A DNA stretch of 64,000 nucleotides from Streptomyces sp. NBC_01445 (GCF_035918235.1 NZ_CP109485.1:6063501-6127500); one strand, 5' to 3'; positions 9,327-17,425 are shown, counted from the first letter of the stretch. The notes: generated by a model not told the origin, from the sequence alone. Translations and numbers: made by a program.

Positions 9327-9740
9327 ATGAACAGCCACGACGGTCGAGCAGACTCGGAAGAGAGAGACGTCATGGACCGCGGGACAGTCGGCAGCGCGCA
9401 TCGGGGCCGGCTTCTGGTCGAGGTGCGGGAAGAGGGCGCCAGCGCCGTCGTGACTCCGGTGGGTGAGCTGGATCACCACACCGCAGATCTGTTGCGAGAA
9501 CCCCTGGAGAGCTGCCTCACGGCCGGATTCTCACGGCTGGTGATCGACTGCTCACGGCTGGAGTTCTGTGATTCGACCGGGCTCAATGTGCTGCTCGGCG
9601 CCCGCCTCAAGGCGGAAGCCGCCGGCGGCGGAGTCCATCTGGCCGGGATGCTGCCCGTGGTGGCCCGGGTCTTCGAGATCACCGGTGCGGAGGCCGTCTT
9701 CACCGTCCATGAGTCGCTGGACGCGGCTCTCGGCGACTGA
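9327..9740 (+). CDS. arsI: STAS-domain anti-anti-sigma factor (ArsI-like)
   Basis: A 137-residue single STAS-domain protein of the SpoIIAA/RsbV type. The conserved phosphorylatable serine is near residue 83 in FCDSTGLNVLL, preceded by GELDHHTADLL and the strand LVIDCSRLEF. When dephosphorylated, such proteins bind the anti-sigma kinase and free the sigma factor. The ATG at 9327 has GAGGG five bases upstream; an in-frame ATG at 9372 would remove 15 residues. A SigB-type promoter precedes it. Its partners are the divergent sigma gene and the downstream HATPase protein. Confidence 0.88.
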   Translation: MNSHDGRADSEERDVMDRGTVGSAHRGRLLVEVREEGASAVVTPVGELDHHTADLLREPLESCLTAGFSRLVIDCSRLEFCDSTGLNVLLGARLKAEAAGGGVHLAGMLPVVARVFEITGAEAVFTVHESLDAALGD

Positions 9741-9823
9741 CGGGACGCGTACGCAGGTGAAGCACGGAAGTTACGCGTCAGTTGTCTCTACGTGATCGAG
9801 GCGTTACCAGCGTCACACCGACC

Positions 9824-9955
9824 ATGCCGAAGAAGTGGGTGTTCTCGCGGATCGGCCGGGCAGGAGACATGCTGGGTCCCACCCCGGACCGCGCCGCCAC
9901 GGCGGATCATTTCCACACATCACACGTCAAGAGTCTCGGTGAGGTGAAGTGCTGA
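9824..9955 (+). CDS. Candidate 43-codon ORF translationally coupled to prsI
   Basis: A short open frame encodes a basic, His-rich 43-residue peptide (starts MPKKWVFSRIGRAGDM). Its stop overlaps the prsI start as TGATG, so a ribosome finishing it could reinitiate on the anti-sigma gene. Third codon positions are about 80% G/C, below typical genes but above chance. No clear ribosome-binding site precedes the ATG. It could be a leader cistron or a chance frame. Confidence 0.35.
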   Translation: MPKKWVFSRIGRAGDMLGPTPDRAATADHFHTSHVKSLGEVKC

Positions 9956-10476
9956 TGGGCACCACCCGGCCTTACTCGCCGGGCGACCGCGGCCCGGAGC
10001 CGGAAGCCGCCGGTGATACCGGTGGCACGCCAGGTCTGTCCTCCGCCGACGTCGGGCGGGCAGCCGGGCACCAGAGCCGCAGGCTGAACCTGGTCGGGGC
10101 GGCCGGCATCGTCCCCCTGGCCCGCGACTTCACCCGTGAGGCGCTGCACGCATGGGGCTGGATGCCGGCGGGCACCGCCGACCGGCGGGCCGCCGCCGAG
10201 GACGTCCTGCTCGTCGTCTCCGAGCTGGTCACCAACGCCTGCCTGCACGCCGAGGGCCCCGACGAGCTGCGCATCTCCTGCGACAGCAAGGTGCTGCGCA
10301 TCGAGGTCTCCGACCGGGGAGCCGGGCAGCCCGCGCCCCGGACCCCGCACCGCGCCGGACGCCCCGGCGGGCACGGGATGTTCATCGTGCAGCGCCTGTG
10401 CATGGACTGGGGCGTCGTCAGGGCCGCAGGCGTCCCCGGTAAGACCGTCTGGGCCGAAGTCGGGGCACCCGCCTGA
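9955..10476 (+). CDS. prsI: Anti-sigma factor, HATPase/serine kinase family (PrsI-like)
   Basis: A 173-residue SpoIIAB/RsbW-type ATPase. The first ~45 residues are variable and low in complexity. The GHKL fold then shows the N-box in VVSELVTNACLHA, the G1 box IEVSDRGAG and the G2 box GGHGMFIVQRL. It should bind the SigI-like factor and phosphorylate the STAS protein encoded just upstream. GAGGTGA lies eight bases before the ATG at 9955; the GTG at 9949 is too close to it. The gap to arsI is 214 bases and holds a possible coupled small ORF. Confidence 0.88.
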   Translation: MGTTRPYSPGDRGPEPEAAGDTGGTPGLSSADVGRAAGHQSRRLNLVGAAGIVPLARDFTREALHAWGWMPAGTADRRAAAEDVLLVVSELVTNACLHAEGPDELRISCDSKVLRIEVSDRGAGQPAPRTPHRAGRPGGHGMFIVQRLCMDWGVVRAAGVPGKTVWAEVGAPA

Positions 10477-10528
10477 CCGGAGCCCTTGGGGGGCTTGGGG
10501 TTACCCCGGGTTCGTACGTCTCTTCGCA

Positions 10529-10556
10529 CGCGCCGGATCCCATCGGATCCGGCGCG
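10529..10556 (+). terminator. Terminator after arsI-prsI
   Basis: A perfect 12-bp stem (10529-10540 with 10545-10556) with loop CATC lies 52 bases after the prsI stop and isolates it from the surface-protein operon. Confidence 0.65.
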
Positions 10557-10670
10557 CACTTATGTCTTCCCTCGACAAGGTCCCCGGCGTACCTTGAGCG
10601 CCCAATCTGATGTGCCGTCAGTAACTTGGCGCGTGCAACTCAGGAACTCCCGGCATGAGGGGAACTCGAG

Positions 10671-11369
10671 GTGTCGTACCGGACGTACCAGAAGCGAACG
10701 GCAGGGCTCGCGCTCGCCGCGGCCCTGGGCTGTGGCGCGGCTTCCACGGTGCTGCTGGCCGCACCCGCAGCCCACGCCGATGTGCAGGACGTCAACTACC
10801 AGTGCAAGACGCCGATCGGGAACAAGGGAGCGGTCTCCCCGATCGACATCAAAGGCGTGAAGAGCGGCAGCGGCTACAAGATCACCATGTCCTTCCAGAA
10901 GGGCGTCTCGTCCAGCCCGGTCGAGCTCGGCAAGGGCGCGATGAAGCCCAGCGCCGTCATCAAGCTGGGCGGCGCGGAGAGCGGCTCCCTGCCGGTGTCC
11001 GGGCCGCCGAACGCGGAGGCGGTCCCCGCCAACACCCCCATCAAGATCAGCGACTTGTCGGGCACCTACACACCGGCCAAGAGCGGCAAGGTCACCTTCA
11101 CGGCGGGTGTCCTCACCATCAAGGCGCTCGGCACCACGACCACGTGCACACCCGCGAACAGCCCGAAGCCGTCACTGACCCTGGACGTCAAGTCGGCCGG
11201 GGGCGGCGGCACTTCGGGCGGCTCGCAGAGCACCCCGTCCGGCGGCGAACTGCCGCAGACCGGACCCGAGGACTCCGCGATCGCGCTCGGCACCCTCGGT
11301 GGCACGGTGCTGCTCGCGGGCGCGGCGGGCGTGCTGTGGCTGACGCGGCGCAACCAGGCGGCGCGCTGA
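10671..11369 (+). CDS. Sortase-anchored surface protein (LPQTG), first gene of surface operon
   Basis: A 232-residue secreted protein. It has a signal peptide (basic start, hydrophobic ~residues 11-31, AAHA-D cleavage site), one ~120-residue globular domain with a probable disulphide (YQCKTPIG to TTTCTP), and a Gly/Ser-rich linker. The tail is a sortase signal: LPQTG near residue 197, a hydrophobic helix, then RRNQAAR. The domain is closely related to the second domain of the LAETG protein at 13530-14864 (CKTPIG, KLGGA, LSGTY versus LTGTY, VLTIKALGTTTTCTP) and more distantly to its first. GAGGGGA precedes the GTG start by seven bases. No function is known to me; its ends and operon point to a cell-wall surface role. 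Confidence 0.85.
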   Translation: MSYRTYQKRTAGLALAAALGCGAASTVLLAAPAAHADVQDVNYQCKTPIGNKGAVSPIDIKGVKSGSGYKITMSFQKGVSSSPVELGKGAMKPSAVIKLGGAESGSLPVSGPPNAEAVPANTPIKISDLSGTYTPAKSGKVTFTAGVLTIKALGTTTTCTPANSPKPSLTLDVKSAGGGGTSGGSQSTPSGGELPQTGPEDSAIALGTLGGTVLLAGAAGVLWLTRRNQAAR

Positions 11370-11419
11370 CCTCGGCGGCCGTGCCCGTCCGACACCCGTA
11401 CGCGAACCTGGAGCCGCCG

Positions 11420-12403
11420 ATGCCGTCCAGTCCCCGGGCCCGCGCCCGCCTGCGCGCGCTGTGCGGGGCCGCCGTCCTGCTGACCGCGGGGGCGGGGGTC
11501 CCGGCGGCCGCGGCCGGTACGGCGCCCGCGTGGTCGGTCGCCCCGTCGGCGGGCGGCGGCACCAGGCCCGCGACGGACGGGCGCCCCTACTTCTACGCGG
11601 AGGGGGTGCCCGGCGCCGTGCTCCAGGACAAGGTGGCCGTCACCAACCCCGGCGGCCGCCCCCTGACCGTAAAGCTGCGGGGCGCCGACGCCGACAACAC
11701 CGGCACCGGCGCCCTCTCCCTGCGCACGAAGTCGACCGACACGGGCGCGTGGATCACCTTCGCCCGGCGCGAGGTGAGGATCCCGGCGCGCACCCGCGCC
11801 GAGGTGCCCTTCACCGTCACCGTCCCGGCCGACGCCACACCCGGCGACCACCCCGGCGCCGTCGTGGCGAGCGCGAACGGGCGCGACACCGGGGTCAGTA
11901 TCCATCTGCGGGTCAGCGGCCCCACCCTGTCGGCGCTCACCGTCGAGCGGGTGCGGGTCACCGGCGGCCGGATCTCGTACGACCTCGTCAACCGCGGCAA
12001 CACCGTCCTGACGCCGAGGCTGGCCGTGCGTGCCGACGGCGTACTCGGCCGGGCGCTGGACCGGCGTCCGCGCACGCTGCCGGTCGAGCTGCTGCCCGGC
12101 CGCCGCGTGACCCTCAGCGAGCCCTGGAAGAACAGCCCCGTCCTCGATTCGGTCCGGGTGCGGCTCACGGTCACGGCCGGGGGCGGCGCCCACGACGAGG
12201 CGACGGCGACGAAGCGGTTCGTGCCGTGGGCGGCGGTCGCGGGAACGTGCGCCGTGATCCTGGCCGCCGGGGGCGCGGCCTTCTGGCTCGTACGCCGACG
12301 GCGGCATGCGAACGGCGAGAACGGCGCGGACAGCGGAAGCAGCGAGAACGGCGCGGACAGCGGGAACCACGGGAGCCACGAGATCCAAGGGAGTTGGTCA
12401 TGA
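11420..12403 (+). CDS. DUF916-like (WxL-type) membrane-anchored extracellular protein
   Basis: A 327-residue protein with a signal peptide (hydrophobic ~residues 14-33), an extracellular beta-rich region and one C-terminal membrane helix (~residues 275-298) followed by a short basic, then Asn/Gly/Ser-rich cytoplasmic tail. Residues ~35-165 have the layout of DUF916, the peptidoglycan-binding domain of WxL-system proteins: FYAEGVPGAVLQDKVAVTNP, LRGADADNTGTG, AWITFARREVRIP, FTVTVPADATPGDHPGAVVAS. The ATG at 11420 has a weak GGAG; the frame is open further upstream. It lies 50 bases after the LPQTG gene and overlaps the next gene by four bases. The domain call is by eye. Confidence 0.7.
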   Translation: MPSSPRARARLRALCGAAVLLTAGAGVPAAAAGTAPAWSVAPSAGGGTRPATDGRPYFYAEGVPGAVLQDKVAVTNPGGRPLTVKLRGADADNTGTGALSLRTKSTDTGAWITFARREVRIPARTRAEVPFTVTVPADATPGDHPGAVVASANGRDTGVSIHLRVSGPTLSALTVERVRVTGGRISYDLVNRGNTVLTPRLAVRADGVLGRALDRRPRTLPVELLPGRRVTLSEPWKNSPVLDSVRVRLTVTAGGGAHDEATATKRFVPWAAVAGTCAVILAAGGAAFWLVRRRRHANGENGADSGSSENGADSGNHGSHEIQGSWS

Positions 12404-13533
12404 ACCGCCGCCACCGCTGCGGGCCCCGGCTGTGGGCGGCAGCGCTCGTCCTGGTCACCGCGCTCGGCCTGGCCGCCCTGCCGCAGCTGACGGCCTCCGC
12501 CGCCTCCGCCGCGGAAGGGCCGGCCGTGACGCTGTCCAAGTCCCAGGCGGGGACGGGTGGTTCGATCACCGTCAGCGGCTCCGGGTGGCGTTCCAAGACG
12601 CTGCTCATGATGCTCATCTGCGGCCAGTCCGAACCCGGCAGGGGAGTCATCGGCGGTACGAACTCCTGCGCCAACGCCGACGGCCGCGCCGTCACCACCG
12701 GGGACAAGGGCACCTTCAGCAAGAAGCTCCCGGTCGCCGAGCCGCCGGTGCCCTGCCCGTGCGTCGTCCACGTGGCGACCGTCACCGGCGACAAGGCGCA
12801 GGCGGACGCGGTGCTCAAGGTCGCGGGCCATCCGGTCAAGGCGCTCCCCACGCAGTCGGGCGGCGGGAAGCTGTCCGTTCTCAGCGATACGCGGCTCGAC
12901 GGTTCGAGCGGCGTCCTGACCTGGTTCGGCGCCCCGGCGTCGCGCACCTTCGTCTTCACCGTCGGCAACGTCGGCTCGGCCCCCCTCAAGGACCCGGTCT
13001 TCCAGGTCGGCACGTCCCACGGCGTGTTCGCCCCGCAGTGGGAGGACCAGCAGTGGCGCGGCACGATCGCCCCCGGCAGGAAGGCGCAGATCAAGCTGCC
13101 CGTCGAGCTCACTTCGGGGGCGCACGGCAACTACCTGGTCTCCCTCAAGTTCGGCGGCAAGGTCCTCGCCGAGCAGCCGTGGGGTGTGGGCCGCCCCTGG
13201 GGCGTGACCCTCTTCTGGATCCTGCTCTGCGTCGTCGTACCGGCCGCCGTGTTCCGTATCGGGATGGCCGTCGTCGAACGCGTACGCCCACGGCGGTCCG
13301 GCGGCGCGGGCCGGCACCGCGGTGGCCTGCGCCTGTCCGAAGTGACGGCGCGGCTGCCGAGATTGACCCTCCCGGAATCGTCCCGCCGCTCCACGGACAG
13401 GGATCCCGGCCCCACCACGACTTCTACTTCTACGGCCCTGCCCTGGTTCACCCCGGACACCGATCCGGGCGCACCGGCCGGTCAGCTCTCCGCACCGTCA
13501 GACAACAGCCCGACAACGAAGGGAAACACGTGA
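12400..13533 (+). CDS. Secreted membrane-anchored protein with Ig-like/beta-sandwich regions
   Basis: A 377-residue protein with a signal peptide (residues ~1-40, SAASAAEG). Its N-terminal beta-rich domain begins VTLSKSQAGTGGSITVSGSGW and has Cys pairs (ICGQSE, NSCANAD, CPCVVH). A second beta domain covers roughly residues 165-255 and contains TFVFTVGNVGSAPLKDPVF. One membrane helix (WGVTLFWILLCVVVPAAVF, ~residues 267-287) precedes a basic cytoplasmic tail of ~90 residues. The ATG overlaps the upstream stop (ATGA), and GGGAG precedes it. The topology matches the DUF916-like gene, so the two may form a membrane complex that holds the sortase substrates. I do not recognise a named family. Confidence 0.75.
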   Translation: MNRRHRCGPRLWAAALVLVTALGLAALPQLTASAASAAEGPAVTLSKSQAGTGGSITVSGSGWRSKTLLMMLICGQSEPGRGVIGGTNSCANADGRAVTTGDKGTFSKKLPVAEPPVPCPCVVHVATVTGDKAQADAVLKVAGHPVKALPTQSGGGKLSVLSDTRLDGSSGVLTWFGAPASRTFVFTVGNVGSAPLKDPVFQVGTSHGVFAPQWEDQQWRGTIAPGRKAQIKLPVELTSGAHGNYLVSLKFGGKVLAEQPWGVGRPWGVTLFWILLCVVVPAAVFRIGMAVVERVRPRRSGGAGRHRGGLRLSEVTARLPRLTLPESSRRSTDRDPGPTTTSTSTALPWFTPDTDPGAPAGQLSAPSDNSPTTKGNT

Positions 13534-14864
13534 GCACCCAACGGAGAGTGAGCGCGGCCGGCGTCGCCCTGATGCTGGGCGGTGCGGGCCTGCTGCTCGC
13601 CGCCGCACCGGCACAGGCCGCCGAGGTCGCGTACAAGACCGAGTGCATCCCGCCCGCGATCTCCGGCCTGCCGCCCGTGGAGGGCACGACGAAGGTGGAG
13701 ATCACGGCGCCCGCCGAGGCGAAGGTGGGGGACGAGGTGGAGGTCGTCTGGAAGACGACACAGGCCGCCTCGAGCAACCCCGACGTCCTCGACCTGGAGA
13801 AGGACACCGTCCAGCCGACCGGCACGGTCAAGGTGGGCGGCGCGCAGACCGCGGACCTGGCGGTGGAGGGCACCCGCACCAACCCGCCGATCAAGAAGAA
13901 CAGCCCCATGGTGCTCTCCGACATGAAGGGCAAGATCAAGCTGACGGCGCCCGGCGAGGTGACGCTGACCCCGGACAAGTACAACATCAACGTCAGCAAG
14001 CCGATCTCGACGGACACCAAGTGCTCGCCCAAGGAGACCGTCAAGCCCGGCGCGACCATCAAGGTCACCGACGCGGGCGGCGCGACCACGGGCGGGCTGC
14101 CCACCGGCCTCCCGACGGGCCTGCCCACCGGGCTTCCGACGGGTCTGCCGACCGGGCTCCCCACGGGCGGCACCAGCGGCGGCTCCTCCGGTACGGGCGG
14201 CAGTGACACCGGTGGCAGTGACACCGGTGGCAGCGGTGGCGGGAAGAGCGACTTCACCGGCAAGGAAGTCCAGATCCCCTACAAGTGCAAGACGCCCATC
14301 GGCGACAAGAGCGCCACCTCGCCGGTGCAGATCAACGCCAAGAAGGACGGCGGGAACTACGGCCTGACGGTCCAGTTCAAGAAGTCCGTCATGGACAGCC
14401 CGGCAGACATCCCCGCCGACTCGGTCAAGCCGTCGATGGAGGTCAAGCTGGGCGGCGCCGACAAGGGCACGGTCCATGTGGAGGGCCCCACGAACAAGGA
14501 GCCCATCAAGTCCGGTGCACCGATCAACATCCCCGACCTCACCGGCACCTACAAGCCGGGCGCCGACGGCAAGTCGACCCTGTCGCCCGGAGTGCTCACG
14601 GTGAAGGCCCTCGGTACGACGACCACGTGCACCCCGTCGAAGACGGAGGTCTCGTTGGAGATCGACACGGCGGCCCAGCCGGGCGGCGCGGCCGGCGGCT
14701 CGGGCTCCGGGTCGGCGGGCGGTTCGGACACCTCCGGCGGCCTCGCGGAGACAGGCTCCTCGAACGACGGCATCCTGCGCGCCCTCGGCCTGGTCGCGGG
14801 CACGGTGATCCTGCTGGGCGGAGCGGTGTTCACATTCCTGCCGCGCCGGCGCCGGGCGAACTGA
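13530..14864 (+). CDS. Two-domain sortase-anchored surface protein (LAETG)
   Basis: A 444-residue secreted protein. After a signal peptide (APAQA-AE, ~residue 30) come two domains of the type found once in the 10671-11369 protein: residues ~32-180, a linker with six LPTG units and Gly/Ser/Asp repeats (~190-237), and residues ~245-380. Each domain has two cysteines (TECIPP/TKCSP and YKCKTP/TTCTP). The C-terminus is LAETG near residue 412, a hydrophobic stretch and PRRRRAN, as in Streptomyces class E sortase substrates. The GTG overlaps the previous stop. The linker LPTG units lack the extra residue of LPXTG and are unlikely to be sortase sites. Confidence 0.85.
   Translation: MSTQRRVSAAGVALMLGGAGLLLAAAPAQAAEVAYKTECIPPAISGLPPVEGTTKVEITAPAEAKVGDEVEVVWKTTQAASSNPDVLDLEKDTVQPTGTVKVGGAQTADLAVEGTRTNPPIKKNSPMVLSDMKGKIKLTAPGEVTLTPDKYNINVSKPISTDTKCSPKETVKPGATIKVTDAGGATTGGLPTGLPTGLPTGLPTGLPTGLPTGGTSGGSSGTGGSDTGGSDTGGSGGGKSDFTGKEVQIPYKCKTPIGDKSATSPVQINAKKDGGNYGLTVQFKKSVMDSPADIPADSVKPSMEVKLGGADKGTVHVEGPTNKEPIKSGAPINIPDLTGTYKPGADGKSTLSPGVLTVKALGTTTTCTPSKTEVSLEIDTAAQPGGAAGGSGSGSAGGSDTSGGLAETGSSNDGILRALGLVAGTVILLGGAVFTFLPRRRRAN
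14097..14168 (+). repeat. Six tandem 12-bp units encoding LPTG
   Basis: Six units of CTG/CTC/CTT-CCN-ACN-GGN encode a Leu-Pro-Thr-Gly linker inside the LAETG surface protein. Synonymous codons differ between units, so the repeat is maintained at protein level. A second tandem, GGCAGTGACACCGGT twice, follows at 14199-14228. Confidence 0.8.
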
Positions 14865-14880
14865 ACGAACAGCTGAGCCA

Positions 14881-14916
14881 ATGGGCCCGGGGCGCGCACG
14901 GTCGCCCCGGGCCCAT
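14881..14916 (+). terminator. Terminator of the surface-protein operon
   Basis: A perfect 14-bp stem (ATGGGCCCGGGGCG at 14881-14894 with 14903-14916), eight-base loop, lies 16 bases after the LAETG gene stop. Confidence 0.8.
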
Positions 14917-14942
14917 GCCGGCGTTCCCGGGCCAGTAGCTTC

Positions 14943-14973
14943 TTGACCCTCACACCGTGTCAGGCGGTCAGCT
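14943..14973 (+). promoter_or_regulatory. MerR-type promoter/operator
   Basis: A 17-bp dyad CCTCACACCGTGTCAGG (14948-14964; one mismatched base pair) overlaps a TTGACC -35 element (14943-14948). With the long 19-base spacer typical of MerR-controlled promoters the -10 would be TCAGCT (14968-14973), only ten bases before the ATG. The -10 match is weak. Autoregulation by the adjacent MerR protein is likely. Confidence 0.55.
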
Positions 14974-14983
14974 CGGAGACATC

Positions 14984-15805
14984 ATGTTCACCATCGGAGA
15001 CTTCGCCCGGCACGGCCGCGTCTCAGTCCGGATGCTGCGTCACTACGACGCGACCGGCCTGCTGCGCCCGGCCCACGTCGACCCTGCGAGCGGCTATCGC
15101 TACTACACCGCTGCTCAGCTCGCCCGCCTCAACCGGATCATCGCGCTCAAGGACCTCGGATTCGTCCTTCAGCAGGTGCGGGACATCGTGGACGAGAGGG
15201 TCGGTGTCGAGGAACTGCGCGGGATGCTGCGGCTGCGGCATGCGGAACTGGAGGCCGCAGTGGCTGCCGCGGGGGCACGGCTGGTCCAGGTCGAGGCGAG
15301 GCTCCGAGCGATCGAGAGTGAGGGGCACATGCCCACGAACGACGTTGTCATCAAGAGCGTCCCCGCTGTCCGGGTGGCGGAGCTGACCGCGACCGCCGCG
15401 AGTTTCGGGCCCGAGGACATCGGCCCGGTCATCGGGCCGCTCTACGACGAGCTGTTCCGGTGCCTGGGCTCGGCGGGTATTGCCCCCACGGGCCCCGGAG
15501 TCGCGTACTACGAGGACGCTCCGGAGGGTGGCGGCAGGATCAGCGTGCACGCCGCCGTCCAGGTCTCCGCCCCTCTTCAGGACGGCGTCTTCCGTGTCCT
15601 CGACCTGCCGTCCCTCGACCAGGCGGCGACCATCGTGCACCGCGGTTCGATGGACACCGTGATCCCCACCGTCCAGACCCTGGCCCGCTGGACCGATGCC
15701 AACGGCTACCGGTCGAACGGTTACCCCCGTGAGGTCAACCTGGAGTGTCCCGAGAACACTGACGACTGGGTGACGGAATTGCAGGCACCGGTGACCCGGG
15801 CCTGA
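14984..15805 (+). CDS. MerR-family regulator with GyrI-like effector domain
   Basis: A 273-residue transcription factor. Residues 1-70 form the MerR winged-helix domain: FTIGDFARHGRVSVRMLRHYD, then GYRYYTAAQLARLNRI. A dimerisation helix spans ~75-120 (LRLRHAELEAAVAAAGARL). Residues ~125-270 form a GyrI/BmrR-like ligand-binding domain (ISVHAAVQV, TIVHRGSMD, REVNLEC). Such proteins sense hydrophobic or cationic compounds and remodel a promoter with a long spacer. The ATG at 14984 follows GGAGACATC; a MerR-type dyad lies immediately upstream. No efflux gene follows, so it may control only itself or distant genes. Confidence 0.88.
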   Translation: MFTIGDFARHGRVSVRMLRHYDATGLLRPAHVDPASGYRYYTAAQLARLNRIIALKDLGFVLQQVRDIVDERVGVEELRGMLRLRHAELEAAVAAAGARLVQVEARLRAIESEGHMPTNDVVIKSVPAVRVAELTATAASFGPEDIGPVIGPLYDELFRCLGSAGIAPTGPGVAYYEDAPEGGGRISVHAAVQVSAPLQDGVFRVLDLPSLDQAATIVHRGSMDTVIPTVQTLARWTDANGYRSNGYPREVNLECPENTDDWVTELQAPVTRA

Positions 15806-15872
15806 CCGATCGCCGTCCGCGCCGGCAAGACCCCCCACGGCTGAACCCGCCGGGGCGTACAGCGCAAACGCC

Positions 15873-15910
15873 GAAGGGCCGCCGCACCGATTCCGGTGCG
15901 GCGGCCCTTC
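15873..15910. terminator. Bidirectional terminator between merR and the POT transporter
   Basis: A perfect 17-bp stem GAAGGGCCGCCGCACCG (15873-15889) with its complement at 15894-15910, loop ATTC, sits between two convergent genes. Confidence 0.8.
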
Positions 15911-15937
15911 ACACGTGTACAGGCCGAGCGGAGTGCG

Positions 15938-17425
15938 TCAGTGCACGTCGCCCATGAGCTCCTTGACCTTCTTGCGGTACATGAAGACCGCGCCACCCGC
16001 GATCACCGCGAGCGCGGCCTCCAGGCCCACGACGCCCGTGCCGTTGAGGTCGACGCCGGCTGTGGAGAGCAGACCCGTCACCGCGTCGCCCGCCGTCACC
16101 GCGAGGAACCAGACACCCATCATCTGGGAGCCGTACTTCGCCGGCGCCATCTTGGTGGTCACCGAGAGGCCGACCGGGGAGAGCGTCAGCTCGCCGACCG
16201 TCTGGACGAAGTAGATCAGGACGAGCCACCAGGGGCTGACCTTGCCGTCGCCCGCGGCCGTCAGCGGCAGCAGGAAGACGAAGAAGGAGATGCCGACGAG
16301 GGCCAGGCCGAGCGAGAACTTGGTGACCGTGCTCGGCTCCTTGCCCTTGCGGGCCAGCGCCAGCCAGATCATGGCGGCGACCGGGGCCAGCGCCATGATG
16401 ATCACCGGGTTCACGGACTGGAACCAGGAGACCGGGAAGTCCCAGCCGAAGACGCTCGTGTTGGCGTGGCTGTCGGCGAAGATCGACAGGGTGGAGCCAC
16501 CCTGGTCGTAGATCATCCAGAAGACCGCGGCGGCGACGAAGAACCAGATGTAGCCGGAGACCTTGGACTGCTCGGTGCTCGTCAGTTCCTTGTCGCGCTT
16601 GATGCGGCCGAGGACCATGATCGGGACGATCAGGCCGACCAGCATGAGCGGGACCATCACCCAGTTCAGGGTGTAGGTGCCGGTGCCCACGACGATGCCG
16701 TAGAAGACGACCGCGACGAGCAGCCAGATCATCGACTTCTTCAGCGTGGCGGCACGCTCGGCGGCGTCCAGCGGCTTCGGGACGACCGACGACTTCTCCG
16801 ACAGGTGGCGGGTGCCCAGCAGGAACTGGCCGAGGCCGATCGCCATGCCGACCGCGGCGAGCGCGAAGCCGAGGTGCCAGTTCACGTTCTGGCCGACGGT
16901 GCCGATGACCAGCGGCGCGGCGAACGCGCCGAGGTTGATGCCCATGTAGAAGACGGTGAAGCCGCCGTCACGGCGCGGGTCGTCGGCGCCGTTGTAGAGG
17001 TGGCCCACCATCGTCGAGATGTTGGACTTCAGCAGACCCGAACCGACGGCCACGAAGAGCAGACCGACGTAGAAGATGCCGTTCGACGGTACGGCCAGCA
17101 GCAGGTGGCCGATCATGATCACCGCACCGGCGATCGCGGTCGTCTTACGGGGTCCCCACACACGGTCGCCGAACCAGCCGCCGGGCATGGCGAGCAGGTA
17201 CACCGTCGAGACGTAGACGGAGTAGATGGCGATCGCGGTGCCCGCGTCGAGGCCGAGCCCCTCGGGGGCCACCAGGTACAGCGGAAGCAGGGCGCGCATG
17301 CCGTAGTAGGAGAAACGCTCCCACATCTCGGTCATGAACAGAGTGGCCAGACCGCGAGGGTGGCCGAAGAAGGTCTTACCGCCGGAGGGTGCTCCGGTGG
17401 ATTCCTTCGTCAGGCTGGTCGCCAT
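15938..17425 (-). CDS. POT/PTR-family proton-dependent oligopeptide transporter
   Basis: A 495-residue inner-membrane transporter of the POT family of the major facilitator superfamily, importing di- and tripeptides with protons. It has the N-terminal family signature (FGHPRGLATLFMTEMWERFSYYGMRALLPLYL), PGGWFGDRVWG after helix 2, and the PTR2 motif FTVFYMGINLGAFAAPLV near residue 160. The length and ~14 hydrophobic segments are as expected. The ATG at 17425 has AAGGA six bases upstream. It may feed the dipeptidase encoded at 22275-23462, but no operon links them. Confidence 0.95.
   Translation of the reverse strand: MATSLTKESTGAPSGGKTFFGHPRGLATLFMTEMWERFSYYGMRALLPLYLVAPEGLGLDAGTAIAIYSVYVSTVYLLAMPGGWFGDRVWGPRKTTAIAGAVIMIGHLLLAVPSNGIFYVGLLFVAVGSGLLKSNISTMVGHLYNGADDPRRDGGFTVFYMGINLGAFAAPLVIGTVGQNVNWHLGFALAAVGMAIGLGQFLLGTRHLSEKSSVVPKPLDAAERAATLKKSMIWLLVAVVFYGIVVGTGTYTLNWVMVPLMLVGLIVPIMVLGRIKRDKELTSTEQSKVSGYIWFFVAAAVFWMIYDQGGSTLSIFADSHANTSVFGWDFPVSWFQSVNPVIIMALAPVAAMIWLALARKGKEPSTVTKFSLGLALVGISFFVFLLPLTAAGDGKVSPWWLVLIYFVQTVGELTLSPVGLSVTTKMAPAKYGSQMMGVWFLAVTAGDAVTGLLSTAGVDLNGTGVVGLEAALAVIAGGAVFMYRKKVKELMGDVH

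Noticed and set aside
14097..14168. LPTG repeats as multiple sortase sites
   Set aside because: The sortase signal is LPXTG followed by a membrane helix and basic tail. These units are four residues long, lack the X residue, and are internal; the true signal is LAETG near the C-terminus.
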